From contig SKPV01000140.1 of assembly GCA_007119345.1 (NCBI GenBank), positions 1 through 21,214 on the forward strand: a DNA stretch of 21,214 bases, given 5' to 3'. The notes under the pieces are model-generated. The model saw only the letters and a list, made by a program, of their open reading frames with translations, was not told where the DNA came from and did not search any database. Every line of letters starts with the position of its first letter. Within the stretch, counting starts at the first letter, position 1. A program made the translations under genes and the position numbers. This document shows, one piece after another, positions 6,579-13,365 of the stretch. This stretch comes from Halovivax sp. (GTDB lineage Archaea; Halobacteriota; Halobacteria; Halobacteriales; Natrialbaceae).

Positions 6579-6838
6579 GATCGATCCGCCCCCTCGATCG
6601 GCGCCCCACCGTCGTCGGCCCGCGCGTCTTCAGCCCGCGCGTCTCCGGCGCCGTCGTCCCCGTCGGCGTGCGCGCGGTAGATCTCGCAGTGGGTCGCGTG
6701 TTCCAGCTCGTACCGATCGTTGCAGATGTCGGCCCGGAGCGGCTGGACGAACCGGTCCGCGGCGGTGCAGTACGCCCGCGCCTCGTCGAACGTCAGATCC
6801 CCGTTCGCGTCGCGGTACTCGAGATACGGACAGGCCAT
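6575..6838 (-). CDS. Small four-cysteine protein coupled to BKACE
   Basis: From the ATG at 6838 the protein has 87 residues. A conserved-looking core MACPYLEYRD ... RAYCTAADRFVQPLRADICN ... THCEIYR carries cysteines at 3, 24, 39 and 51, followed by an acidic low-complexity tail. Four cysteines spread over 50 residues could bind zinc or an iron-sulfur cluster, but the spacing matches no motif I can name. An upstream in-frame ATG at 6847 would add three residues. I prefer 6838 because a TATA-like CGTTAACC is centred 27 bp before it. Its stop codon overlaps the BKACE start by four bases, so it is the first gene of a two-gene operon and may serve the same pathway. Function unknown. Confidence 0.75.
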   Translation of the reverse strand: MACPYLEYRDANGDLTFDEARAYCTAADRFVQPLRADICNDRYELEHATHCEIYRAHADGDDGAGDARAEDARADDGGAPIEGADRS

Positions 6839-6862
6839 GACACCCATTCGCCGACGGGTGGG

Positions 6863-6868
6863 TTAACG
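6863..6868 (-). promoter_or_regulatory. TATA-like element of the cysteine protein-BKACE operon
   Basis: CGTTAA on the minus strand is centred 27 bp before the ATG at 6838. It decides between that start and the one at 6847. Confidence 0.4.
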
Positions 6869-6878
6869 GTTCGGCGGA

Positions 6879-6924
6879 TGCCGACGCGCACACGGAGCGG
6901 GCGCGAGTGCCGACGCGCACACGG
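6879..6924. repeat. 29-bp spaced direct repeat in the divergent promoter region
   Basis: TGCCGACGCGCACACGG occurs exactly at 6879-6895 and 6908-6924, each followed by (A/T)GCGG. The copies lie between the two divergent catabolic operons, close to the BKACE-side promoter. They could be paired binding sites or a two-unit minisatellite. Confidence 0.6.
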
Positions 6925-7031
6925 TGCGGCCGCGGGCCCCATCGCGGGGCGACGCGCCGGACCGACACCTCGGACCCCCTACCGGACGGTAACCCCGACG
7001 TCGGGACGTGCCGTCGACGTCCCGGCAACGC

Positions 7032-7037
7032 CTATCC
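7032..7037 (+). promoter_or_regulatory. TATA-like element of the dioxygenase operon
   Basis: CTATCC is centred 27 bp before the ATG at 7061, consistent with leaderless transcription. Confidence 0.35.
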
Positions 7038-7060
7038 GCGTCCGGCCGCTAGACGCACCG

Positions 7061-8041
7061 ATGACGCCATCGACGCCGGGACTCCACCACGTGACCGCGA
7101 TCGCCGGCGATCCGGGGGACAACGCCGCCTTCTACGTCGACGCGCTCGGCCTCCGGTTCGTCAAGCGGACCGTCAACCACGACGACACTGGGACCTACCA
7201 CTTCTACTTCGGCGACGGGGAGGGGACGCCGGGCACGAACGTCACCTTCTTCCCGTGGAGCGAGCGGGGTCGAGACGGGCGATTCGGCGCGGGGCAGACC
7301 CGGGATACGGCGTACCTGATCCGCCCCGAATCCGTCGACTACTGGGTCGACCGCCTCGAGGAGCGCGGCGTCGACGTCGAGCGAACGAACCGCTTCGATG
7401 AGACCGTCCTGCGGTTCGAGGACCCGGACGGGATCGGGCTGGAGTTGATCGGAAGTGACGAGGCGGACGCGGCGGACGTCGCCACCTGGTCGGACGGACC
7501 CGTCCCCGAGGAGCACCAGCTCCGCGGATTTCACGGCGCGACCCTGGCCGTCGCCGAGGTCGAGCCCACGGCGGGCCTGCTCGCGGACGTCCTGGGGTAC
7601 GAACGCGAGGGGACCGCGGGGGACCGCCGTCGCTACCGCTCGGCCGCGGGCGGTCCGGGATCGATCGTCGATCTGGTCGAGACGGACGCGGATCGCGGCC
7701 GGATGGGCGTCGGCACCGTCCACCACGTCGCGTTCGAGACCGACGACGTCGACGAGCAGGAGCGCTTCCGGGACGCGTTCCGGGCGCACGGGCGCGACGT
7801 TACGGAGATCATCGACCGCACGTACTTCCGGTCGATCTACGCCCGGGAACCCGGCGGCGTGCTCTTCGAGGTGGCGACGACGGAACCGGGGTTCGACGTC
7901 GACGAGGCTCCCGACGAGCTGGGAACGAGCCTCGCGCTTCCCGAGCGGCTGGAAGACGAGCGCGAGGCGATCGAAGCGCAACTCCCCGCGTTCGAGCTGC
8001 CCGACGCGATGGGCGGAGGGACTCCGGATGAACACCGGTGA
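7061..8041 (+). CDS. Ring-cleaving dioxygenase, VOC/glyoxalase superfamily
   Basis: The 326-residue protein has two VOC modules and resembles the MhqO / PcpA / LinE type of Fe(II) dioxygenase that cleaves hydroquinones. Expected iron ligands are visible: His in GLHHVTAI (9 or 10), His in TVHHVAFET (221 or 222) and Glu270 in GGVLFEVATTEPGF, with YFRSIYAREPGG just before it as in the family. Substrate identity within the family (hydroquinone, halogenated hydroquinone or another ring) cannot be read from sequence. The frame is open far upstream to 6668, but the ATG at 7061 begins the family N-terminus directly and has a TATA-like element 27 bp upstream. It overlaps the next gene by 14 bp, so the two are cotranscribed. 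Confidence 0.9.
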   Translation: MTPSTPGLHHVTAIAGDPGDNAAFYVDALGLRFVKRTVNHDDTGTYHFYFGDGEGTPGTNVTFFPWSERGRDGRFGAGQTRDTAYLIRPESVDYWVDRLEERGVDVERTNRFDETVLRFEDPDGIGLELIGSDEADAADVATWSDGPVPEEHQLRGFHGATLAVAEVEPTAGLLADVLGYEREGTAGDRRRYRSAAGGPGSIVDLVETDADRGRMGVGTVHHVAFETDDVDEQERFRDAFRAHGRDVTEIIDRTYFRSIYAREPGGVLFEVATTEPGFDVDEAPDELGTSLALPERLEDEREAIEAQLPAFELPDAMGGGTPDEHR

Positions 8042-9482
8042 CGGATCGGGCGCGAGACGGGGCCCTCCGGGCGGCGACGGCGAGCCAATCGTTGACGGCG
8101 GCAATCCGATCGTTGACGGCGGCGAGCCAATCGTTGACGGCGGCGAGCCAATCGTTGACGGCGGCGAGACGGTCGCCGACGGCGGCGAGGCGGTCGCCGC
8201 CTCGGACGGCTTCCGGTTCGCTTACTCGCCACCCGCGATCCGCTTCGGAACCGGCGCCGCGGGCGACCTCGACGCGGAGCTCGCCGAGGGCGGCTTCGAG
8301 CGGGGGCTCGTCGTCTGCGGTGAAACCGTGGGCTCGACGCCCGCGGTGATCGACCCGGTCACCGACGGTCTCGGCGATCGGCTGGCCGGCGTCTTCGACG
8401 GGACGACGCCCGAGAAGCGGCTCTCGACCGCGTACGAGGCCCTCCGGGCGGCGAGGGAGTGGGACGCGGACGTCCTGGTCGCGCTCGGCGGCGGCAGCAG
8501 CCTCGACGTCGCGACGGTGGCGAGCGCGCTGTCGGCGGTCGAAACCGGAGATGGCGTGTCCCGGAGCGAACCCGCAGCCGTCGGCCGCGAACTCGCCGAG
8601 CGAGGAACGTTCTCGATCCCCGAGGGCGACCTCCTGCCGATCGTCGCCGTCCCGACGACGCTCGCCGGGGCGGAGCTCTCGCAGGTGGCCGGCGTCACCG
8701 CCGCACCGGAGGCCGGCCCGATCGAGGTCGAAGACGTCCCGGACGGGGCCGAAGACGTCCCGGACGAGGCCGACGGCGTCCCGGACGAGGCCGACGGCGC
8801 CGCCGGCGGCATCTCGGATCCGCGCCTGATGCCGCGGGCGGTGGTCGCGGATCCGGCACTCTTCGCGACGACGCCGCGGTCGATCCTGGCCGCGTCGGCG
8901 ATGAACGGCTTCGACAAGGCGATCGAGACCCCCTACGCCCGGAACGCGACGCCGTTCACCGACGGGACCGCCGTCAGGGCGCTCCGGCTGCTGGCCGACG
9001 GGTTGCCGCGGCTCGGTCGCGAGCCCCCGGACGCCGACGTGCTGGAACCGGTCGTGAAGGGGATCTGCTGCGCGCAGTACGGCGTCTCCCGGCCCGACGG
9101 AACGACGCTGTCGATCGTCCACGCCTTCGGCCACGGGTTGACGCGCACGTACGAGGTCCAGCAGGGCGCGGCCCACGCGGTCGTGGTCCCGCACGTCCTC
9201 GAGTACGTCTTCGGGGAGGTCCGCGGCGGTCGCGAGCTGCTCGCGGAGGGGCTGGGCGTCGCGGCGGCGGACGATCGGGCCGCGGCGATCGTCGATCGCG
9301 TGACCGAGATCCGTGACGCGCTGGGGCTCCCGTCGCGGCTCCGTGACGTCGACGGGCCGGCGCCCGAGGCGTTCCCGACGGTGGCCGAGCACGTCCTGAC
9401 GGACTCGTTCATGGCGAACGCGCCGGCGGGCCTCGAACCAACGGCCGACGAGCTCGAGGACGTGCTGCGGGCGTCGTACTGA
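8028..9482 (+). CDS. Fe-ADH family protein, maleylacetate-reductase-like
   Basis: The 484-residue protein has an N-terminal nucleotide-binding domain (GGGSSLD at 154-160, PTTLAGAELSQVAGVT at 209-224) and a helical C-terminal domain with HAFGHGLT (365-372) and QGAAHAVVVPHVLEY (379-393). The PTT-x-AG-x-E pattern is that of maleylacetate reductases, which reduce maleylacetate to beta-ketoadipate with NAD(P)H. Where metal-dependent Fe-ADH enzymes have D-x3-H, this protein has N293 and K297 (AMNGFDKAIE), suggesting no metal, also as in maleylacetate reductases. Two insertions of heptapeptide repeats enlarge it: residues 19-53 and 235-255. The family usually has 350-400 residues. The ATG at 8028 lies inside the end of the dioxygenase gene; no later plausible start precedes the conserved region. 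Confidence 0.85.
   Translation: MNTGDGSGARRGPPGGDGEPIVDGGNPIVDGGEPIVDGGEPIVDGGETVADGGEAVAASDGFRFAYSPPAIRFGTGAAGDLDAELAEGGFERGLVVCGETVGSTPAVIDPVTDGLGDRLAGVFDGTTPEKRLSTAYEALRAAREWDADVLVALGGGSSLDVATVASALSAVETGDGVSRSEPAAVGRELAERGTFSIPEGDLLPIVAVPTTLAGAELSQVAGVTAAPEAGPIEVEDVPDGAEDVPDEADGVPDEADGAAGGISDPRLMPRAVVADPALFATTPRSILAASAMNGFDKAIETPYARNATPFTDGTAVRALRLLADGLPRLGREPPDADVLEPVVKGICCAQYGVSRPDGTTLSIVHAFGHGLTRTYEVQQGAAHAVVVPHVLEYVFGEVRGGRELLAEGLGVAAADDRAAAIVDRVTEIRDALGLPSRLRDVDGPAPEAFPTVAEHVLTDSFMANAPAGLEPTADELEDVLRASY
8082..8186 (+). repeat. Five 21-bp tandem repeats in the Fe-ADH gene
   Basis: Five in-frame units encode EPIVDGG, NPIVDGG, EPIVDGG, EPIVDGG and ETVADGG. The middle units are identical in DNA (GAGCCAATCGTTGACGGCGGC without change), indicating recent expansion. 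They form an N-terminal extension before the first conserved strand. Confidence 0.92.
8730..8792 (+). repeat. Three 21-bp repeats inside the Fe-ADH gene
   Basis: Units encode EDVPDGA, EDVPDEA and DGVPDEA, with a degenerate fourth (DGAAGG). They sit in the loop between the PTT motif strand and the SDPRLMPRAVVADP strand, where the family normally has only a short substrate- or cofactor-side loop. Confidence 0.85.
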
Positions 9483-9563
9483 CGCTCGACCCGCTCCAGC
9501 CCCCACGACAGCGTCCTCGAGACGGTACCCGGACGTGCGCACTTCGCGCCAGACCGTGCGGAC

Positions 9564-9572
9564 AGTTATCAG
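9564..9572 (+). promoter_or_regulatory. TATA-like element of the zinc-ribbon gene
   Basis: AGTTATCAG is centred 27 bp before the ATG at 9595. Confidence 0.4.
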
Positions 9573-9594
9573 TCCACGACACGTCGCGTCCAGC

Positions 9595-9813
9595 ATGGGT
9601 CTGTACGAGACGCTCCGGACGGCCGTCGCCGACCTCGGCCCCGACGAGCCGGCCGGCGAGCGCTACGTCGGCGCCTACTGGTGCGACGACTGCGACGTCC
9701 GCGAGCCCGTCGGCGTCGGCGAACTGGACGAGTCGGACGGGCGAGCGTGTCCCGACTGCCACGCCGAGATGCGCCTGGAGCGATCTCCGGATTCGGGCGA
9801 CTGCGCCTGCTGA
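9595..9813 (+). CDS. Small zinc-ribbon protein
   Basis: The 72-residue protein has two CxxC knuckles, C30-DD-C33 in YWCDDCDVREP and C52-PD-C55 in RACPDCHAEM, the layout of a single zinc ribbon. Two further cysteines end the chain (C70, C72). The N-terminal 25 residues are a short helix (GLYETLRTAVADL). Haloarchaea encode many such one-domain zinc-finger microproteins; a few affect motility or biofilm formation, but no role can be assigned to this one. The start at 9595 is chosen over the longer open frame because of the TATA-like element 27 bp upstream. It lies 112 bp after the catabolic operon and has its own promoter. Confidence 0.8.
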   Translation: MGLYETLRTAVADLGPDEPAGERYVGAYWCDDCDVREPVGVGELDESDGRACPDCHAEMRLERSPDSGDCAC

Positions 9814-9875
9814 GCGGCGCTGACGTCGATGCGGCGGCGGGAGTCGCGCGGATCGGTTCCGCTCGGCGCGCCCCG

Positions 9876-9885
9876 AAAAACTAAC
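9876..9885 (+). promoter_or_regulatory. AT-rich element upstream of the PibD-like gene
   Basis: AAAAACTAAC is centred about 30 bp before the GTG at 9911 and only about 10 bp before the GTG at 9890, favouring the later start. Confidence 0.35.
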
Positions 9886-9910
9886 GCGGGTGCCGCGCAC
9901 AGAGGCGTCC

Positions 9911-10945
9911 GTGACACTCTCGAGCGCGTCGGCGTCGGTCCCCGACCTCCTGCGGCTGGTCGCGATCCCGGTCTTCGCCTGGGTCGCGATCCTGGACGTC
10001 CGCACCCGGCGGGTGCCGACCGCGGTCTGGATCCCGCTGGGCGCGCTGGGCGCCGCGCTGCTCGCGTGGGACGCCAGAGTCGCCTACCGCGCCGACGTCT
10101 TCGCCTGGGAGGCCTTCCTCATCCCCGCGGCGCTCAGCCTCGGCTTCGTCGTCCCGCTCGCGTACCTCTTCTGGTGGTTCGGCGGCTTCGGCGGCGCCGA
10201 CGCGAAGGCGCTGCTGGTGCTCGCCCTGCTCTTTCCCGTCGTCCCGACGTACGCCGTCGGCGGCTGGACGCTCCCCGTCGCGCCGGGCGGCGAGGCGGTC
10301 CCGTTCTCGCTGACGATCCTCGCGAACGGGGTGCTCGTCGGCCTCGCGATCCCCGCCGTCCTCGCCGTCCGCAACGCCGCGGCCGGTCGGATCGCGCCGG
10401 TGATGCTGGTGGGCTGGCCCGTCGCCGTCGAGCGGGTGACCACCACCCACGGCAAGCTGCTCGAGACCCCCGACGGCATGACCCTCGGCGGGCTCGACCT
10501 CGACGCGCTCCGGATGTACCTCCGCTGGCGGGGGCTCACGCTCGCCGAGCTCCGGGCGGATCCCGCCCGCTACCGCGATCCCGACTCGCTGCCCGACGAG
10601 CCGAACCCGCCGACCGACGGCGCCGTCGAGGCGGCGAGCGTCCTCCCCGACGGCGGCGAGACGATCTCGGAGGACCCGACCGGCGGGGACGGCGACGCGG
10701 CCGCGATCGAGGCGGCGACCGGCGAAACCGACGACGAGGACCCCTGGGGCGCGGCGGCCTTCCTCGACTCCATCGAGGGGTCGGCCTACGGGACGAGCGC
10801 GACCGACCTGCGGGACGGACTGGCGGTGCTCGCCGAGAAGGAGACCGTCTGGATCTCCCCGGGGACGCCGTTTCTCGTCCCCCTGTTCGCCGGCCTGCTG
10901 ATCGCCCTGGTGTACGGCGACCTGCTCGTCACGCTGATCGTTTAG
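9911..10945 (+). CDS. pibD: Prepilin/prearchaellin peptidase, A24 family (PibD-like)
   Basis: The protein is a polytopic membrane aspartic protease of the FlaK/PibD type, which removes class III signal peptides from archaellins and type IV pilins at the cytoplasmic face. The first catalytic Asp is D29 in AILDVRTRRVP and the second is D97 in GGFGGADAKALL, a variant of the GxGD motif. Six hydrophobic segments span about residues 12-155 and one more lies at the C-terminus (about 320-343). Between them is a cytosolic region (about 175-310) with an acidic stretch rich in Asp, Glu and Gly. I place the start at GTG 9911 (344 residues) because family members begin a few residues before PDLLRL; GTG 9890 would add seven residues. 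It stands alone, with no pilin or archaellum genes in view. Confidence 0.9.
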   Translation: MTLSSASASVPDLLRLVAIPVFAWVAILDVRTRRVPTAVWIPLGALGAALLAWDARVAYRADVFAWEAFLIPAALSLGFVVPLAYLFWWFGGFGGADAKALLVLALLFPVVPTYAVGGWTLPVAPGGEAVPFSLTILANGVLVGLAIPAVLAVRNAAAGRIAPVMLVGWPVAVERVTTTHGKLLETPDGMTLGGLDLDALRMYLRWRGLTLAELRADPARYRDPDSLPDEPNPPTDGAVEAASVLPDGGETISEDPTGGDGDAAAIEAATGETDDEDPWGAAAFLDSIEGSAYGTSATDLRDGLAVLAEKETVWISPGTPFLVPLFAGLLIALVYGDLLVTLIV

Positions 10946-11129
10946 ACGACGGCGCGAGGTGCGGCTGGGTCGATTCCGAACGTGGGTGAATCGGCGGGCT
11001 TCGTCGTCGGTCGAAGCGTCGAGAGGAGTCGGACCGGCGGGATCCGCATCGGCGTTCGGGGGCGGACCGATCGATCCGCACGCTGGCACCGGTGAGCGGT
11101 ACCTACACCCGACGGACGCTCCCCCCCGC

Positions 11130-11366
11130 TCAGTGTCGACCACGAATCCGCTCGTACGACGGCCAGAGAACCGTCCAGAAGCAGACGAAGGCGGCGCCGA
11201 CCACGACGACGGCGAGCCAGATGCCGCCGGAAGCGCCCGGCCGCCCGGAGGCGATCGCGGCGAAGACGCCGACGAGTAGCAGGGCGCAGACCGCCAGGCT
11301 GCCGAGTTCGAGGGCGGCCGCGAGGGGTCGCTCCCGGGCCGCGGCCGCGACGTCCGCGAGGGTCAT
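11130..11366 (-). CDS. Small two-helix membrane protein
   Basis: From the ATG at 11366 the protein has 78 residues: an amphipathic start (MTLADVAAAARERPLAAALE), a membrane segment at about 22-40 (LAVCALLLVGVFAAIA), a Gly-rich turn, a second segment at about 48-66 (IWLAVVVVGAAFVCFW) and a basic tail ending IRGRH. I do not recognise a named family and propose no function. A GTG at 11381 would add five residues, but the TATA-like TTTTATC at 11388-11394 is spaced for the ATG. It faces away from the peptidase gene and follows the HIT gene on the same strand, with its own promoter. Confidence 0.72.
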   Translation of the reverse strand: MTLADVAAAARERPLAAALELGSLAVCALLLVGVFAAIASGRPGASGGIWLAVVVVGAAFVCFWTVLWPSYERIRGRH

Positions 11367-11387
11367 ACCGGTCGCTCGCACGGCACC

Positions 11388-11394
11388 GATAAAA
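11388..11394 (-). promoter_or_regulatory. TATA-like element of the small membrane protein gene
   Basis: TTTTATC on the minus strand is centred 25 bp before the ATG at 11366. Confidence 0.5.
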
Positions 11395-11440
11395 CGCTCA
11401 CGGCGCGGGACGGGATCGGCAGCGCGTCGAACCGACCCGC

Positions 11441-11520
11441 GATCCGCAGATCGGGCTCGCGTACCGTAGACCGGGTCTGCGAGCCGTAGATCGGGCTCGC
11501 GACCCGTAGATCAGGTTCGA
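11441..11520. repeat. Four 20-bp tandem repeats at the 3' end of the HIT gene
   Basis: Four 20-bp units begin at 11441, 11461, 11481 and 11501, with consensus GANCCGTAGATCGGGCTCGC. The last unit contains the HIT stop codon, so the array begins in the gene's final three codons and extends into the intergenic region. It could affect the 3' end of the HIT transcript. Confidence 0.85.
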
Positions 11521-11930
11521 TCGGCGATCTCGTCGGCGATCTCGTCGAGTTCGTCGTCGTCGAGATCGGGCGTCTCGCCGGCGATCGCGTGGATGGGGCC
11601 GCCGCCGTCGCCCTCGAAGCGGGGCACGACGTGGCAGTGGACGTGCGGGACCTCCTGGCCGGCCGCTTCGCCGTTGTTGAACGCCACGGTCGTCGCGTCG
11701 GCGTCGACCGCCTCCTCGACGGCCGGGATCACCCGGTGGATCGTCGCGTAGAGGTCCGCCGCGACGTCCTCGGGGACGTCGTTCAGTCGCTCGTACTCGT
11801 CCTTGGGGATGACGAGGGTGTGGCCGGGCGCCAGGGGATTGGCGTCCAGGAAGGCGAACGTGGTCTCGTCCTCGTAGACGACGCGAGCGGGGATCTCCCC
11901 GTCGACGATCTGGCCGAAGATGGTGCTCAT
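11511..11930 (-). CDS. hit: HIT-family nucleotide hydrolase
   Basis: The 139-residue protein carries the histidine triad HVHCHVV with H96, H98 and H100, after the conserved FLDANPLAPGHTLVIPK (28-43) and the helix FNNGEAAGQEVPHVH. Such enzymes (Hint/HIT branch) hydrolyse nucleoside phosphoramidates or dinucleotides through a covalent nucleotidyl-histidine; the cellular substrate here is unknown. The N-terminus reads STIFGQIVDGEIPARVVYED, lacking the zinc-binding Cys pair found in many homologues at this place. The ATG at 11930 has a TATA-like element 27 bp upstream, so the longer open frame to 12071 is not used. Confidence 0.94.
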   Translation of the reverse strand: MSTIFGQIVDGEIPARVVYEDETTFAFLDANPLAPGHTLVIPKDEYERLNDVPEDVAADLYATIHRVIPAVEEAVDADATTVAFNNGEAAGQEVPHVHCHVVPRFEGDGGGPIHAIAGETPDLDDDELDEIADEIADRT

Positions 11931-11952
11931 ACGTACGCCTGGGACGGCGCCC

Positions 11953-11961
11953 GGTATGAAA
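11953..11961 (-). promoter_or_regulatory. TATA-like element of the HIT gene
   Basis: TTTCATACC on the minus strand is centred 27 bp before the ATG at 11930. Confidence 0.45.
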
Positions 11962-12065
11962 GTTGGCGACGGCGTCCCCGATCGCCGGTGGGGAGATGGA
12001 CACGGAATCCCCGGTTCGACGGCGACGGTCGCGACGGGACGACTGTGGCCTCGCGGTCCACTCTC

Positions 12066-12194
12066 CCTCAATCCGGCGCGGCTCCACCCTCGACCCCGTT
12101 CGATTTTCGCCCTCGACCCCGTTCAACTCTCGCCCTCGACCCCGTTCAACTCTCGCCCTCGACCCCGTTCGACCCTCGTCCTCAATCCGGCGCG
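12066..12194. repeat. 23-bp tandem repeats flanked by a 15-bp duplication
   Basis: CCCTCGACCCCGTT recurs at 12087, 12110, 12133 and 12156 at an exact 23-bp period. The second and third units are identical, and a shortened unit begins at 12173. The array is bracketed by exact copies of CCTCAATCCGGCGCG at 12066-12080 and 12180-12194. The right copy contains the stop codon of the DUF2891 gene, so the end of that gene has been duplicated together with the array. Confidence 0.88.
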
Positions 12195-13258
12195 ATTCCG
12201 CCGTCGTTCCTGGTGAGCAGGTACAGCGCGAACGAGGTGAGCCAGTGCGAGCCGGCGTACGCGTCGGTGAACGCGACCGCGAGGCCCGCCTCGGCGTGGT
12301 CCCTCGCGGACCGCTCGAAGACGGGTGCGTACGGGTGATCGCCGAGCACGTCCGCGATCCCCGCCATGCACCAGGCCCTCGAGAGGTTCAGGCCGACCAG
12401 GTGGAGGGCCATCCCGTCGTCCGCGTCCGGATCCACTCCGACCGGCACCGGGATCGCGTCGTGGGGCGGTTCCGTCACGTCGGGCAGGAAGCCGTCGAGC
12501 CAGGCGGCGAACGCCTCCCGGTCGAGGACGCGGCCCAGCAGATCCGCCTCGGCGAGCCCCGGCGACAGGAAGTCCCAGCCGATCGGCTCGTAGGCGAGCG
12601 GATAGTCCCGGTCGTCGGCGTAGAACCGGCGCGAGGTCTCGACGGCCGCGGACTCGAGCGAGGCGTCGCCCGTCACCCGCGCGTAGTCGAGGACGCAGCC
12701 GAGGGCGAACGCCGAATTGCCGTGCGTTCCCACCCGCAGCGGACGTTCCTGGGTCAGGAATTCGGTTTCGACGAGCGCGACGATCCGATCTTCCAGCGGT
12801 CGGAGCGTCGCCCGCCACTCGTCCGCCCGTGGGTCCTCCCACAGGTGCAGTTCCGCCGCGAGGCGCAGGAGCCAGCCCCAGCCGTAGGGCTTCTCGAAGG
12901 ACGGATTCTCCTCGACGTGCGCGACCTCGCGCTCGACGTTCTCGGGCGTCAGGCGCGACCGGACGCTCTCGACGATCCTCCGTTCGGCCGGATGGTCCGC
13001 GAACAGACGCAGCTGGCGACACAGCGACCAGTGGCTGTGAACCGCCGAGTGCCAGTCGTAACAGCCGTAGAAGACGGGGTGTTGCTCGGACGGGCGGACG
13101 ACGTCGTCCGGCGAGTCGATCGATCGGACGTAGTGGGGGAACTCGCGTTCGACGGAGTCCAGCGGGTGTTCCGAGAACCGCTCGGCGAGCGCGGGATCGA
13201 TCCAGTCGCCGCGACCGGAGAGAACGGCGTCCGGATCCGCCGATTCGATCGGATTCAT
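12182..13258 (-). CDS. DUF2891 family protein
   Basis: The 358-residue protein matches DUF2891, an uncharacterised family that looks like an all-helical alpha/alpha barrel similar to those of glycan-active or epimerase-type proteins; the structural comparison is my inference. Characteristic segments are HPVFYGCYDWHSAVHSHW (60-77), FEKPYGWGWLLRLAAEL, VGTHGNSAFALG, YEPIGWDFLSPGLAEA and the C-terminal HWLTSFALYLLT. Clustered His, Asp and Trp residues (D68, H70, H74, H76) could make an active site. No signal peptide is seen, so it is probably cytoplasmic. The start at ATG 13258 begins the typical N-terminus. The stop lies inside one copy of a 15-bp direct repeat. Neighbours give no functional hint. 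Confidence 0.88.
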   Translation of the reverse strand: MNPIESADPDAVLSGRGDWIDPALAERFSEHPLDSVEREFPHYVRSIDSPDDVVRPSEQHPVFYGCYDWHSAVHSHWSLCRQLRLFADHPAERRIVESVRSRLTPENVEREVAHVEENPSFEKPYGWGWLLRLAAELHLWEDPRADEWRATLRPLEDRIVALVETEFLTQERPLRVGTHGNSAFALGCVLDYARVTGDASLESAAVETSRRFYADDRDYPLAYEPIGWDFLSPGLAEADLLGRVLDREAFAAWLDGFLPDVTEPPHDAIPVPVGVDPDADDGMALHLVGLNLSRAWCMAGIADVLGDHPYAPVFERSARDHAEAGLAVAFTDAYAGSHWLTSFALYLLTRNDGGIAPD

Positions 13259-13306
13259 AATCGGCCCGATCGGTCGGTCCGCTTGTCGTTCTTGCGGCCG
13301 GGAACG

Positions 13307-13359
13307 ACGACGGCCGGCGACCGCTCGCCCGGTCGGAAACAACGACGGCCGGCGACCGC
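13307..13359. repeat. Direct repeat ACGACGGCCGGCGACCGC
   Basis: Two exact 18-bp copies at 13307-13324 and 13342-13359, 35 bp apart, lie in the 107-bp gap between the uracil-DNA glycosylase and DUF2891 genes. Confidence 0.65.
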
Positions 13360-13365
13360 GTCCGA

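Noticed and set aside
7809..9596. 595-codon minus-strand open frame opposite the dioxygenase and Fe-ADH genes
   Set aside because: Shadow frame, Arg-rich, with repeat peptides that are the complement of the 21-bp arrays.
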